Below, piece by piece: positions 32,306-42,051 of a DNA stretch of 64,000 nucleotides. The notes beneath the pieces were generated by a model. That model did not search any database. It worked only from the letters and a program-made list of their open reading frames with translations, and was not told the DNA's origin. The first letter of the stretch is position 1. Every line of letters begins with the position of its first letter. This DNA is from Lachnoclostridium sp. (GTDB lineage Bacteria; Bacillota; Clostridia; Lachnospirales; Lachnospiraceae): positions 1 to 64,000 of the forward strand of contig JAMPEY010000004.1 in the NCBI GenBank assembly GCA_023664665.1, given 5' to 3'. A program made the position numbers and the translations under genes.

Positions 32306-32886
32306 TAGCTTTCTGCCGCCTCGTCCAGAATTTTCATAAGCTTTGCCTCATTTTCCGTGCCCATATATGCTTTTGGGTAAACCATGCAAAGACCGCTATT
32401 TTCCCAATACCCATCGCAGCGGTCCAATCCGTAAAAATACATGATGTCTCCATAGTATTCTATCTTGGCTTTAAAATAAAATCTTCCGGAAAGCGGCGTC
32501 AACTCGATTGCCTTTTCAACAGTTCCCTTTTCTTTAAATTCTTCCACTGCCGTGTATACACTATCGTCATTCATAATTGCCACATAGGGGAGCGCACCTT
32601 CCTCTCCATACTCTTTTGCAGGAGCATAAGTATTTAGCATTTCCACCTCTCCCGCATGGCTCTTTGCCTCTTTAAAGGCATCATTCAATCGAAAGGATAT
32701 CTTGTATTTGCTGTCGTTATCTCCGTAATTTTCATCTTCCACTTCGTGGGAAGTCTGCGCCGGAACAATCTCCTCACGGCTTTGTGCCGTTTCTGACGCC
32801 GTGCCTGCGGATGCCGACCATGCAGATTCCGCTGCCGTCTCAACGGCTGTTTTTACTATCTTTCCGATAATACCCGATAATCCCAT
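32281..32886 (-). CDS. Uncharacterised protein
   Basis: This protein of about 201 aa has an amphipathic, Ala-rich N-terminus (MGLSGIIGKIVKTAVETAAES), a low-complexity linker, then an acidic globular part (SGRFYFKAKIEYYGDIMYFYGLDRC). I see no membrane anchor, catalytic motif or known family. GGAGGG lies before ATG 32886. It is monocistronic and convergent with lysR. The interval 32887-33125 contains nothing I can support. Confidence 0.6.
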   Translation of the reverse strand: MGLSGIIGKIVKTAVETAAESAWSASAGTASETAQSREEIVPAQTSHEVEDENYGDNDSKYKISFRLNDAFKEAKSHAGEVEMLNTYAPAKEYGEEGALPYVAIMNDDSVYTAVEEFKEKGTVEKAIELTPLSGRFYFKAKIEYYGDIMYFYGLDRCDGYWENSGLCMVYPKAYMGTENEAKLMKILDEAAESYQEEKIAY

Positions 32887-33125
32887 ATTAACCCTCCATG
32901 CCGCCTTTTCATCGGCGGTTCTCCATCCCGTTCGGTTTCCCGGACGCCACCACAATCGTCTTGTATGTCTTCTAATTTATATCATATTGTATCAAAAAAG
33001 GCAAGCACAACCGGCTCACCCTTTTGATTTCTTTTTTCATTTTTCCTATCCGTATCTGTATCATCCGCATAAGTCTTCTCCTGCGGTCTTCATCATTCCT
33101 GTCATGGCTTCTTTGTATTACTCAT

Positions 33126-34130
33126 TTATACTTCGATCAGTTCGCGTCTGACGGCGCAGTATCGGTAAATGCGGTTGGTAAGCATGTCCTTTTCGTCAAA
33201 TACCGCATTAATATGTTGAATTGCCGCTCTCATCTCTCCCAGAATTTTATAGTGTACGGGATGGATGACCGCCTCGTGAATACTGGTGAATCCTACAAAA
33301 TAATCGCTGTCAAACAGCTCCGCCATCCGCTCCTTAACACCCGGATAAAACAGCGCCACCGCTCCGTTCAGCCATCTGGTGGTAGTAAGTCTGTATCCGC
33401 GGATGCACTCCGCTTCGTCCTCAGCATGAATTTCAACAGAAATCTTTCCATCTTCCGGCATGAAAATGCCATTCCCTTTGTCTCTTCCCACTCCGATATC
33501 ATCTCCGTGGAACAACCGGGGCGGCATCTTAATGCGTGTATTCACAAGGGCATTTGTCAAAAGCACTTCATCGCAAATCCCCCAATTTTCCACCATCCCA
33601 CGGTTTAATTTTACAGTCATACAATCCCCCGGCGTCTCGTGAATCAGCAGATACAGCACCAAAGCGATATCTCCAAATTTCCAATAAATGCAGTTCTCCA
33701 ATTCTTCTCTGCCGACGGAACAGTTTACCGGTCTTAGAATATGCCTGTCACGGCTTTGTTCGTATCCCCCGTTCCAGAAATTTTGTTTTTCGCTTTTTTC
33801 TTCGCTTTCTTCCTTAATTTTTTGCAGCCTGACGGTGATAATCGGCAGAACGCTCTGCCATCCTTCTTTCAGATAGCACTCATACAGACTTCTCACTTTC
33901 CAATAAGTCATTTTCGAAATCCCCCTTCCCCACGAAATGCAAAGAATATCCTCCCTGCACATATTACTGCCCTTCTTGCGGCAGCCGGGAAAAATCAATT
34001 CTGCCATCCGCATACTTTCCCTGTCCATACATAGCATTCCGGGACCTATAAGCCTGACCTTTTTCCCTATAGATTCCTTCTGCCTGACTACATTGTCATA
34101 AAGTTCCCACACAAATTCTTCATACATCAT
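33126..34130 (-). CDS. DUF5688 family protein
   Basis: This 334-aa soluble protein ends with the DUF5688 hallmark: RWLNGAVALFYPGVKERMAEL, then a region with SIHEAVIHPV. The family is common in Lachnospiraceae and has no known function. AAAGGAGA precedes the ATG. It stands alone. Confidence 0.8.
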   Translation of the reverse strand: MMYEEFVWELYDNVVRQKESIGKKVRLIGPGMLCMDRESMRMAELIFPGCRKKGSNMCREDILCISWGRGISKMTYWKVRSLYECYLKEGWQSVLPIITVRLQKIKEESEEKSEKQNFWNGGYEQSRDRHILRPVNCSVGREELENCIYWKFGDIALVLYLLIHETPGDCMTVKLNRGMVENWGICDEVLLTNALVNTRIKMPPRLFHGDDIGVGRDKGNGIFMPEDGKISVEIHAEDEAECIRGYRLTTTRWLNGAVALFYPGVKERMAELFDSDYFVGFTSIHEAVIHPVHYKILGEMRAAIQHINAVFDEKDMLTNRIYRYCAVRRELIEV

Positions 34131-34255
34131 GCAAATTCTCCTTTTTGGGTAATCATTAGAAACAACTTGAATTGTAATGAATTGAAACCAGAAAAAACAG
34201 ATAGTTACTTTTTTGCTTTACAGGAATGATACAGCCGATACGGCTAAGACATAAA

Positions 34256-34285
34256 ATAGACAAGAGCCTTGTGACTCTTGTCTAT
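34256..34285 (-). terminator. Terminator of the asnS-nlpC operon
   Basis: Perfect 11-bp stem ATAGACAAGAG / CTCTTGTCTAT followed by TTTTATG on the minus strand, about 80 bp after the NlpC/P60 gene stop. Confidence 0.7.
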
Positions 34286-34364
34286 AGATTTTAACACGAC
34301 CGGACTCATTTGTCCACTTCTTTTTCAGTTCTTCAGAACTGTCAGTTCTTCAGAGCTGTATGTC

Positions 34365-35582
34365 CTACAAAATACGGCGCACCGCCAATATGGTATTATA
34401 TGTCGCACGGCTTATTTTGATACCGGTAGTCCTGCTGCTTGCATGGACTATCAGTCCGTCCCCGATGTAAAGCGCCACATGCCCCTCATAGCAGATTAAA
34501 TCTCCGGGCTGCGCCTCATCGTAACTGACGCCCGTTCCGGCGCTTCTCTGTTCATATGAAGTCCGGGGCAATCTGTATCCAAAATCACTGTACACCCTAA
34601 AGGTAAATCCGGAGCAGTCTGCGCCGTTGGTTAAGCTGGTACCGCCCAATACATAGGGATTTCCGATATACTGGCAGGCATATTTTGCCACATTTTTACC
34701 CATATCGCTTCCGGAGGCATTGTCAATCACGGAAGTATAATCGGTGGTGGCATAATTTCCGGACGCGGCTGCCGCAGTAGGCTTGTTCTGTGCATCTTTC
34801 AACTGCTTTAACCGATTTTGTTCCTGTTGAAGCTGCTGCTTGGCAACGGCGGCGCTGTTTTTCATTTTTTTGAGCTCCGCCTCATAGTTGGCAGACTCTT
34901 TTTTCTTTTTTTCAAGACTCACATCCAGTCTTCCCTTTAAATCCTCCAGTACTGCCTTGTCGTTTTCCAGATGATCCTTGTCCACTTCCAGCTGCGCCAT
35001 TTCCGAGTCCAGAAAATTCCAGAGTTCATTTGCCTGAGCCTTAGTTGCCTCATACTCTTCCAATTTGTTTTTATCGTATTCATATATTTTTTCCGCAAAA
35101 TCCATACGGTTCAGCGCATCACTAAAGCTGCTCCCGCCCAGAAGCAAAGACATATAGGAGGGTTCACCCTGTTTATACAAATTGCGGACTCTCGCCACCA
35201 TATCGTCATGCTGCTTTGCTTCCAACGCCTTGGCAGCCTCATACTCCTCCATTGTCCGGTCAATCTCTTTCTGCTTATCGGCAAGTGCGCTGTCTTTTTC
35301 CGCAATCTCATCTTGCTTCATCTCAATGCTGGTCATGGTGTTGACAATTTCCGCATTCAAATCGTCAATCTTCTCCAAGGCAAGTTCTTGTGCCTCCGCC
35401 AATTCATCAATCTTGCCGGTAATTTCCTCCAATTCCTTTTGATGGGCGCTGATTTGATTCTCCAGCTCCGAAACCGATGTCGCCGATGCCGTCATCTCCG
35501 TATCTTGCACGGAAACTGTCAGACATACCGCAAGACTTGCCGCTAATATGCAGTTAACAATCCGCCTTGGCTTTCTCTCCAT
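34365..35582 (-). CDS. Secreted coiled-coil NlpC/P60 peptidoglycan hydrolase
   Basis: This protein of about 405 aa has a signal peptide (residues 1-30, ending TASA), a long coiled coil (about 35-260, PcsB-like), an Ala-rich linker, and a C-terminal NlpC/P60 domain (about 285-405). The catalytic Cys is in GADCSGFT and the His residues are in YEGHVALYIG and IVHASS. It cuts stem peptides of peptidoglycan; PcsB-type coiled coils link such enzymes to FtsEX. ATG 35582 (GAGGA at five bases) is preferred to 35594. It begins directly after asnS. Confidence 0.88.
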   Translation of the reverse strand: MERKPRRIVNCILAASLAVCLTVSVQDTEMTASATSVSELENQISAHQKELEEITGKIDELAEAQELALEKIDDLNAEIVNTMTSIEMKQDEIAEKDSALADKQKEIDRTMEEYEAAKALEAKQHDDMVARVRNLYKQGEPSYMSLLLGGSSFSDALNRMDFAEKIYEYDKNKLEEYEATKAQANELWNFLDSEMAQLEVDKDHLENDKAVLEDLKGRLDVSLEKKKKESANYEAELKKMKNSAAVAKQQLQQEQNRLKQLKDAQNKPTAAAASGNYATTDYTSVIDNASGSDMGKNVAKYACQYIGNPYVLGGTSLTNGADCSGFTFRVYSDFGYRLPRTSYEQRSAGTGVSYDEAQPGDLICYEGHVALYIGDGLIVHASSRTTGIKISRATYNTILAVRRIL

Positions 35583-35597
35583 AAGAATCCTCATTTC

Positions 35598-36989
35598 TTA
35601 CAAATCGCAATTATTGACTGTGCGGGGGAAGGGTATCACATCACGGATATTACTCATTCCCGTCAGATACATCACACATCTCTCAAATCCCAAACCAAAA
35701 CCGGCGTGGCGTACGGAGCCGTATCTGCGCAAATCCAGATAAAATCCGTAATCATCTTTGTTCAGCCCCATTTCTTCCATTCTCTGCTCCAAAAGCTCCA
35801 ATTGATCCTCGCGCTGGCTTCCGCCGATAATCTCGCCGATGCCCGGCACCAGACAATCCATGGCGGCAACCGTTTTCCCGTCCTCATTCAATTTCATATA
35901 AAATGCCTTGATCTCTTTGGGATAATCCGTTACAAACACGGGGCGCTTAAATTCGGTTTCCGTCAAATACCGCTCATGCTCTGTCTGCAAATCGCAGCCC
36001 CAGAACACCTTGTAATCAAATTGGTCATTATGCTTTTGCAAAATTTCCACTGCCTCCGTATAGGTCACATGGGCAAAATCGGAATGCAGCACATGCTCCA
36101 GTCTTTCAATCAGGCCTTTGTCCACAAATTGGTTAAAAAATGCCATCTCTTCCGGCGCATTCTCCAGTACATAACGGATAATGTATTTTAACATGCTCTC
36201 CGCCAGTGCCATATCATCCGTCAAATCTGCAAAAGCCATCTCCGGCTCTATCATCCAGAATTCCGCCGCATGTCTTGTGGTATTGGAGTTTTCCGCGCGG
36301 AAAGTGGGACCGAAGGTATAAACATTTTTAAAAGCAAAGGCGTAAGTCTCCACATTTAACTGTCCGCTCACTGTCAGGTTGGTGCTCTTACCGAAGAAAT
36401 CCTTGGAAAAATCCACCTTTGCATCTTCTGTCTTAGGAATATCGTTCAAATCCAAAGTGGTCACCTGAAACATTTCTCCCGCCCCTTCACAGTCGCTTCC
36501 GGTAATCAAAGGTGTGTGCACATATACAAACCCTCTTTCCATAAAAAATGTATGGATGGCATAAGCAATTAAGGAGCGCACCCTGAATACCGCCTGAAAA
36601 GTATTGGTTCTGGGGCGCAGATGGGAAATGGTACGCAGATATTCAAAAGTATGGCGCTTTTTCTGCAAAGGATAATCCGCAGTGGACGCCCCCTCCACAA
36701 CCACCTCTGCCGCCTGCATCTCAAAAGGCTGTTTTGCCTGAGGAGTCTCCACAATGGTTCCTCTTACAATAACTGCCGTTCCCACATTCATTCTGCACAA
36801 TTCCGAGAAATTAGCCAATCCCTCGCCGTACACCACCTGCAGGGTTTCAAAAAAGGTTCCGTCATTGATAACAAGGAAACCAAATGCCTTGGAGTCACGG
36901 TTACTTCTTACCCAGCCTCCCACGGTCACTTCCCTGCCGATAAAATCTTCTTTTCTGCGATACAAATCTTTAATGTTTGTTAAGTTCAT
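35598..36989 (-). CDS. asnS: Asparagine--tRNA ligase
   Basis: This 463-aa class IIb synthetase has an N-terminal OB fold ([18 protein letters not shown]), motif 2 [21 protein letters not shown] (the N-specific pattern) and motif 3 [15 protein letters not shown]. It charges tRNA-Asn directly. ATG 36989 has GGAGG five bases upstream. No T-box leader is visible between 36990 and 37085. Confidence 0.97.
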   Translation of the reverse strand: MNLTNIKDLYRRKEDFIGREVTVGGWVRSNRDSKAFGFLVINDGTFFETLQVVYGEGLANFSELCRMNVGTAVIVRGTIVETPQAKQPFEMQAAEVVVEGASTADYPLQKKRHTFEYLRTISHLRPRTNTFQAVFRVRSLIAYAIHTFFMERGFVYVHTPLITGSDCEGAGEMFQVTTLDLNDIPKTEDAKVDFSKDFFGKSTNLTVSGQLNVETYAFAFKNVYTFGPTFRAENSNTTRHAAEFWMIEPEMAFADLTDDMALAESMLKYIIRYVLENAPEEMAFFNQFVDKGLIERLEHVLHSDFAHVTYTEAVEILQKHNDQFDYKVFWGCDLQTEHERYLTETEFKRPVFVTDYPKEIKAFYMKLNEDGKTVAAMDCLVPGIGEIIGGSQREDQLELLEQRMEEMGLNKDDYGFYLDLRRYGSVRHAGFGLGFERCVMYLTGMSNIRDVIPFPRTVNNCDL

Positions 36990-37029
36990 ACTATCCTCCA
37001 TGTCAGAGCATTATACTTTATTTCTTTCA

Positions 37030-37054
37030 ATATAGTTCACTTTGTGAACTATAT
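37030..37054. terminator. Perfect 11-bp hairpin between asnS and the lipoprotein gene
   Basis: ATATAGTTCAC and GTGAACTATAT flank a TTT loop, and a related TTTACTTTGTGAACTA lies 18 bp to the right, over the upstream gene's stop. It is a probable terminator or attenuator for the minus-strand lipoprotein gene; the U-tract is weak. Confidence 0.45.
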
Positions 37055-37085
37055 CTTTGTTTTGGTATTTTGTTTACTTTGTGAA

Positions 37086-38213
37086 CTACTTTCCTGCTTC
37101 TGCGTTTTCCATCAGGAAATTATATACCTTATTTAACAGTAAGTCCGTCCGATACAGCTCAAGAGATGTGTCTCCCACATACTCTTCCACTGTTGTATAA
37201 CCATAAGCCTGTGCCTGTTCTGACAGCACCTGATTCAACTCTTCGTCCTCTACAACGATATTTTCCTGATTTGCCACAGCCTGAAACGCTAAATCCTGTT
37301 TTACGGCTTCCTCCGCATAGTCCTCGATAAATTGGTCAACTCCCTCGGAATAATTGTAATACTGTTGCAGAAACGCATCCCCACCCATTCCATAATTGGA
37401 AGCATTAATCGAAATATTGTTCCGAAAACGCTCCTTATACTGGGCAACCAAATCTTCCGGCAGTTCCGCAAAGGTGCAGTTGTTCATAAACAGATCAAAT
37501 ATTGCATTCTCCTTTTCCTCCTGATAAGCCAGTTGCTCATTTTCCATCAGGAAATCATGGACATATTTCTCCAAATCCTCTCCCGTAGTCACATTTTCCA
37601 GCTCCAAGGTGGCGATAATCGCTTCGTGCATACCCTCGGGCATGATATAATTCACTGTTACGGTAAAAACTACTTCCTGCCCCGCCAAATCCGCATTGGA
37701 ATAAATCTCCGGAAATTTTAACGGCAAATCAACGGTTTCACCCGGCATGACTCCCACAAGTCCTTCTTCAAAGCCGTCAATAAACTGTCCCGAGCCGATG
37801 ATCAGATAGGCCGCGGCTGCGGTTCCCCCGTCAAAAGCCACACCGTCCTTCTTCCCTTCATAATCAATATTGACCGTATCGCCGTCTGCCACTGCCCTGT
37901 CGGTAATGCCGTCCTCTATGATCACTCCGGCAGCATAATAGGCAAGCGCCTCCCGGTACACTCCTTCCACCAGCTCTTTCTGATACGCCTCGTCCACTTC
38001 AGGCTCGGCAATGTCCACCTTTAACCCTTTATATTCCCCAAGAGTCACATATTTCTCCACCTCAACATCCTTGAGCAGGATTTCCTCTCCCAAATCACCC
38101 TGAGACATCCCGCTCTCTCCGGTACTGCCATTTCCGTCTTTTGCACCGCACCCTGCCAGAATACTCATCAGCAGCAGGGCAGCCAATACCTTCACCACTT
38201 TTTTCTTTTTCAT
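37086..38213 (-). CDS. Lipoprotein FKBP/trigger factor-like peptidyl-prolyl isomerase
   Basis: This protein of about 375 aa has a lipoprotein signal (lipobox LAGC). After a linker it has a region like the substrate-binding part of trigger factor, an FKBP-type domain (GDTVNIDYEGKKDG, GSGQFIDGFEEGLVGVMPGE) and a helical C-terminal part (about 195-370). It would fold secreted proteins at the outer face of the membrane, as PrsA does. GAGGAG lies close to ATG 38213. Three strong hairpins precede it (38251-38381). Confidence 0.85.
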   Translation of the reverse strand: MKKKKVVKVLAALLLMSILAGCGAKDGNGSTGESGMSQGDLGEEILLKDVEVEKYVTLGEYKGLKVDIAEPEVDEAYQKELVEGVYREALAYYAAGVIIEDGITDRAVADGDTVNIDYEGKKDGVAFDGGTAAAAYLIIGSGQFIDGFEEGLVGVMPGETVDLPLKFPEIYSNADLAGQEVVFTVTVNYIMPEGMHEAIIATLELENVTTGEDLEKYVHDFLMENEQLAYQEEKENAIFDLFMNNCTFAELPEDLVAQYKERFRNNISINASNYGMGGDAFLQQYYNYSEGVDQFIEDYAEEAVKQDLAFQAVANQENIVVEDEELNQVLSEQAQAYGYTTVEEYVGDTSLELYRTDLLLNKVYNFLMENAEAGK

Positions 38214-38250
38214 AATCTCCTCGCTCCGTTTCTTTGATACCATGTGCGCA

Positions 38251-38381
38251 GAAAATCAAGCGGCTGCGCAGCAGACATTTGATTTTCAAGCCATGGATTT
38301 CGATATAATGCCTCACAAAGCGCTGCTATGCTTTGTGAGAACAAGGCAGCGCAAGCTGACTTGCATTCTGCGTAGCAGAAT
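38251..38381. repeat. Three consecutive hairpins in an intergenic region
   Basis: GAAAATCAA/TTGATTTTC (38251-38287, enclosing GCTGC/GCAGC), CTCACAAAGC/GCTTTGTGAG (38312-38339) and ATTCTGC/GCAGAAT (38365-38381). Together they fill the 158 bp between cls and the lipoprotein gene. No gene is present. Confidence 0.6.
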
Positions 38382-38401
38382 CATTATACCACATAACAGC
38401 C

Positions 38402-39886
38402 CTACAGTAAAGGAGAAAGCAATCTGCAGACCTGTTCCCTTGCCCGAAACCACAGCTTTCTCTCCATATAAACATCTCTCGTAATCTGCGTACAGTGTTT
38501 CAAATCTTCTTTAAAAACATTCTCCATCTCCATGGTTTTCTCCCTGTCATAAACTATGGCATTCACCTCAAAATTCAGCGCAAAACTGCGGATATCCATA
38601 TTTGCTGTCCCATAACAGAATACCTGTCCGTCCACGGCAATTCCCTTGCTGTGCAAAAACCCGTTGTCGTAGCGGTAACAATGGGCTCCTGCCATAAGCA
38701 TATCTCCGATATAAGAATAAGTCGCCCAATATACAAAAGGATGATCCGGCTTGCAGGGAAACATGATATTCACCTCAATCCCCGATTTTGCGGCAATGAG
38801 CAGCGCGTCAAAAATGGCCTCATCCGGTATAAAGTAAGGCGTTTGAATAAAAATACTCTTTTTCGCCTTGGATATCAGTCTCAGATAATTATCCCTCACC
38901 TGTTGGGTTGCATTGTCCGGGCCGCTGCTGATAATCTGCATCTTGCAGGCATTTTTTCCGCCGGATACCATTCCTTCAAACATCTGGGGTCTCTGCAAAA
39001 GATTTTCCCTCGCCGCATAATTCCAATCCAACAGAAAGCGAAGCTGCAGTCCCAAGACCGCGCTGCCCCGTATACGCAGATGAGTGTCCCTCCAATGCCC
39101 AAACTTCCTGTCCAGATCAATGTATTCCTTACCTATATTGAATCCACCCACATAAGCCGTCTTATTGTCAATCACCACGATTTTGCGGTGGTTCCGATAA
39201 TTGATTCGCATCTGGAGCCTTCCCATAATGGCCGGGAAAAATTCTGCTGTCTGAATCCCCTTTTCATTTAATTTTTTCCAAAAACGGTGAGGCACACTCC
39301 TACAGCCCATGGCGTCAAACAATATTCTGACCTCCACTCCCTGAGCCGCCTTTTCCTCCAACACTTCCCGGATACGCTGAAACAGCACATCATTTCTGAT
39401 AATATAATATTGCAGATGTATAAAATGCTCTGCTTTCTTTAAATCCGCAATCAGCGCCTCAAACTTCTGATTTCCGTCCACATAAATTTCCACCTCATTA
39501 TCGTCGGACAGCATCGCGCCGGAAACTTCCAGATTATACATGATCAAATCCCGATAATCCCTGATATTTTCGTCCGCTTCCTCCGAACCGCTTACTTTCA
39601 TCTGACTTTCCTGCTGCCTGATAATATCGCTTAAATGATCCTCCACCTCCTTAACCCGGAACATTTTCCTTTTGCGGATATCCTGACCGATAAACAGGTA
39701 GAGCACAAAACCCAATATGGGTATGAAATACAGCAAAAGAAGCCATGCCCATACGCTCCTTGGCTCCCGGCGCTGAAAAAAGACGATGATAACGGCAAAC
39801 AGCATATTCCACAGCATTAAATTCTGTAAAACGAAATCCACTGCCTGTTTTGCCGCTTCCCATAAAAAACTATAATTTTCTCCCAT
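38402..39886 (-). CDS. cls: Cardiolipin synthase
   Basis: This 494-aa protein has two N-terminal membrane helices (about 20-70) and two phospholipase D domains, HKD1 in NHRKIVVIDNKTAYVGGFN and HKD2 in FLHSKGIAVDGQVFCYG with TANMD. It makes cardiolipin from two phosphatidylglycerol molecules. It is monocistronic and divergent from the 39998 gene. Confidence 0.93.
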   Translation of the reverse strand: MGENYSFLWEAAKQAVDFVLQNLMLWNMLFAVIIVFFQRREPRSVWAWLLLLYFIPILGFVLYLFIGQDIRKRKMFRVKEVEDHLSDIIRQQESQMKVSGSEEADENIRDYRDLIMYNLEVSGAMLSDDNEVEIYVDGNQKFEALIADLKKAEHFIHLQYYIIRNDVLFQRIREVLEEKAAQGVEVRILFDAMGCRSVPHRFWKKLNEKGIQTAEFFPAIMGRLQMRINYRNHRKIVVIDNKTAYVGGFNIGKEYIDLDRKFGHWRDTHLRIRGSAVLGLQLRFLLDWNYAARENLLQRPQMFEGMVSGGKNACKMQIISSGPDNATQQVRDNYLRLISKAKKSIFIQTPYFIPDEAIFDALLIAAKSGIEVNIMFPCKPDHPFVYWATYSYIGDMLMAGAHCYRYDNGFLHSKGIAVDGQVFCYGTANMDIRSFALNFEVNAIVYDREKTMEMENVFKEDLKHCTQITRDVYMERKLWFRAREQVCRLLSPLL

Positions 39887-39997
39887 GTTCTGTTGCCTAA
39901 TTACCTTTCTTTATGTTAGAATGTACTTTATGAAGGTTCTCCGGATTGAAATTTTTACATCCGCTCAGATTTTAATACAAACAGGAGGTATTCCTAC

Positions 39998-40477
39998 ATG
40001 AGTCCATGGAGTATTGCACTATTAGTCATATTAGCCATATTGGTTGTCGGCGTCATCGCTATTGTTATCGTAGGAAAGAAAGCGCAAAAACGCCAAGCGG
40101 AGCAGGAAGAACTGCTGCAGGCAAACAAGCAGACCGTTTCCATGCTGATCATTGACAAAAAGCGAATGAAAGTCAAAGATTCGGGACTGCCCCAAATGGT
40201 CATCGACCAGATTCCCAAAATCATGCGCGGTTCCAAGCTTCCCATTGTCAAGGCAAAGGTGGGACCCCAGATTTTATCCCTTATCAGCGATGAAAAGATT
40301 TTTAATTCCATCCCCGTAAAGAAAGAGGTTAAAGCCGTGGTCAGCGGCATTTATGTGCTGGATGTCAAAGGGCTCCACGGCAAAGTGGCGGAAGCCGTTC
40401 CGGCTAAGAAAAAGGGCTTTTTCAAACGCGCTGTGGAAGCCGCTCAGGAAAAAGCAGGAGCAAAACCCCTCAAATAA
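39998..40477 (+). CDS. Membrane-anchored protein of unknown function
   Basis: This 159-aa protein has one N-terminal membrane helix (about 5-27, rich in Ile/Val) followed by a coiled, basic cytosolic part with KVKDSGLPQMVIDQIP, and a Lys-rich tail. I recognise the style from Lachnospiraceae but not a named family. AGGAGGT lies before the ATG. It has its own terminator (40495-40531). Confidence 0.7.
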   Translation: MSPWSIALLVILAILVVGVIAIVIVGKKAQKRQAEQEELLQANKQTVSMLIIDKKRMKVKDSGLPQMVIDQIPKIMRGSKLPIVKAKVGPQILSLISDEKIFNSIPVKKEVKAVVSGIYVLDVKGLHGKVAEAVPAKKKGFFKRAVEAAQEKAGAKPLK

Positions 40478-40494
40478 CATGCATTTTCATTGAC

Positions 40495-40531
40495 AGGGCT
40501 GCCGCATTATACGGCAGCTCTTTTATTTTCT
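40495..40531 (+). terminator. Intrinsic terminator
   Basis: AGGGCTGCCG and CGGCAGCTCT pair over ten positions (one G-U) and are followed by TTTTATTTTC on the plus strand. It overlaps the end of the convergent DUF1934 gene. Confidence 0.8.
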
Positions 40532-40956
40532 TTTATCACAATGACAATCCGGCTGTCCGCCTGATGCCGTCCGTTCACCTCAAGCACATACTCCACGGTG
40601 ATTTTTATACTGTCCGCCGCTTCTTCAAATGTCATTTTTTTCGTGTCGATTCCCATTATAAACCGCCCATAGGGCATTACATAGCAGGCTTCATGCCGTC
40701 TGCCCTCTTCAAAAACCATGCGGGTGTCTATAAATCCTTTTCTGGTCAGCTCCAAAACGCCGTTTTTAAATTTAATGCGGCTTCGGGTGCTTTCTTCGGA
40801 ATTTTCCGAACTCTCCTCATACAGTATATAGTGAGCGTCTCCTCTGTAAAAATATTCTGCCGGCACTACGGTCTGTATCTCTTCATCCCCGCCATTGTCC
40901 TCAATCTTTGATTCCGTATGTAAACCTGAAATCATGAGCGTCACATTTTGGTCCAT
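40507..40956 (-). CDS. DUF1934 beta-barrel protein
   Basis: This 149-aa protein is a lipocalin-like small beta-barrel (EYFYRGDAHYILYEE, RIKFKNGVLELTRKG, YGRFIMGIDTKKM, YVLEVNGRHQADSRI) of the DUF1934/YwiB family. The ligand is unknown. The ATG overlaps the stop of the previous gene (TAATG). Confidence 0.8.
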   Translation of the reverse strand: MDQNVTLMISGLHTESKIEDNGGDEEIQTVVPAEYFYRGDAHYILYEESSENSEESTRSRIKFKNGVLELTRKGFIDTRMVFEEGRRHEACYVMPYGRFIMGIDTKKMTFEEAADSIKITVEYVLEVNGRHQADSRIVIVIKENKRAAV

Positions 40957-41216
40957 TACTCAAATATCTCCTTAAGACTCATAAGCAGTTTGCTCTTAAA
41001 CCGCACCTGTCCGGCGTCCGCCTGCAATATTTCCGAATAAATCTCTCTGTCAAAATCCCAATCCTCTGCCCTTTGGATTTCTCCATCCTGAGCATCCTCC
41101 CTTACTATCCGGTAAGTGTCCGGGGTCATGGTAAGCTCCGGATAAAACACGCCCCACCATCCGAATGCCGCACAGATACACAGCGCCAGCTCTATCACTC
41201 TGATTCGCGTTTTCAT
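40956..41216 (-). CDS. Small membrane-anchored protein
   Basis: This protein of about 86 aa has one N-terminal hydrophobic helix (VIELALCICAAFGWWGVFY) and an acidic external or cytosolic tail. AGAGAGG lies before ATG 41216. It is co-translated with DUF1934. No family is recognised. Confidence 0.6.
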   Translation of the reverse strand: MKTRIRVIELALCICAAFGWWGVFYPELTMTPDTYRIVREDAQDGEIQRAEDWDFDREIYSEILQADAGQVRFKSKLLMSLKEIFE

Positions 41217-41284
41217 GCAATAACCTCTCTTTCTCTCCGGCAAAATAGATTAATATCTTTGCCGGACAGTGAAAGTATTGCCAT

Positions 41285-41992
41285 CTATACTCTGTTTATA
41301 CGCTTTTGTCCATCAATACGAATCTGACGGATAATCGCTTTCTTTTGATTATCAATATGCAGCTTGGCTGCGGATGACGCCGTCTCCTTATCCTTCTTTA
41401 TCAGGCTCTCATAAATAATACGGTGTTCTTCCACCAAATTCTCATGCTGGTCGGAATCCTTTATATATTCAAAACGATAGCGGTACATCTGCTCGGACAA
41501 ATTGTTCACCAGCTGAATCAGTCTCTGGTTGCCCGTTGCCTCCACTATAATATTGTGCAGCGCCACATCCGCCTGCGCTATCTTTTTTACATCCTTTGTC
41601 TTTACAGCCTTTTCAAAACTGTCACATGCCTCCTTCAGTTCATCCAGCTTTTCCTGTGTAATACGCTCACAGGCAAGCTCCACGCACAAAGCGTCCAAAG
41701 CTCTTCTGACCTCCAGCACATCGTTCATGCTCTTTTCCGTAATCTGTGCCACTTCCGCTCCTCTTCGGGGAATCATGGTCACAAGCCCCTCGAGCTCCAG
41801 CTTGCGGATTGCTTCCCTGATAGGAGTACGGCTGACTCCCAGACGGTTTGCCAGATGAATTTCCATTAATCTTTCTCCCGGTTTCAATTCTCCTGTCAGA
41901 ATTGCCTGCCTCAGCGTATTGAATACCACATCACGCAACGGCAGAAATGCATCCATTGTCACCTGTAAATTATCCTGCATTGTTCCTCTCAT
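41285..41992 (-). CDS. GntR-family regulator with FCD domain
   Basis: This 235-aa protein has an N-terminal winged helix (LRQAILTGELKPGERLMEIHLANRLG, VSRTPIREAIRKLELEGLV) and an all-helical FCD effector domain with the metal-binding histidines in DVALHNIIVEATGN and EEHRIIYESL. It follows ispE in the same direction and may control the dyad over the ispE promoter. ATG 41980 is an alternative start. Confidence 0.9.
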   Translation of the reverse strand: MRGTMQDNLQVTMDAFLPLRDVVFNTLRQAILTGELKPGERLMEIHLANRLGVSRTPIREAIRKLELEGLVTMIPRRGAEVAQITEKSMNDVLEVRRALDALCVELACERITQEKLDELKEACDSFEKAVKTKDVKKIAQADVALHNIIVEATGNQRLIQLVNNLSEQMYRYRFEYIKDSDQHENLVEEHRIIYESLIKKDKETASSAAKLHIDNQKKAIIRQIRIDGQKRINRV

Positions 41993-42051
41993 TCCGCCGC
42001 GTAAGCGGCATTTTAATCAGTGGGAACTTTGGGGCGCTGTCCCACAAACCC

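Noticed and set aside
38495..39271. 258-codon plus-strand frame
   Set aside because: It lies fully antisense to cardiolipin synthase, whose catalytic motifs are intact on the minus strand; it is a shadow.
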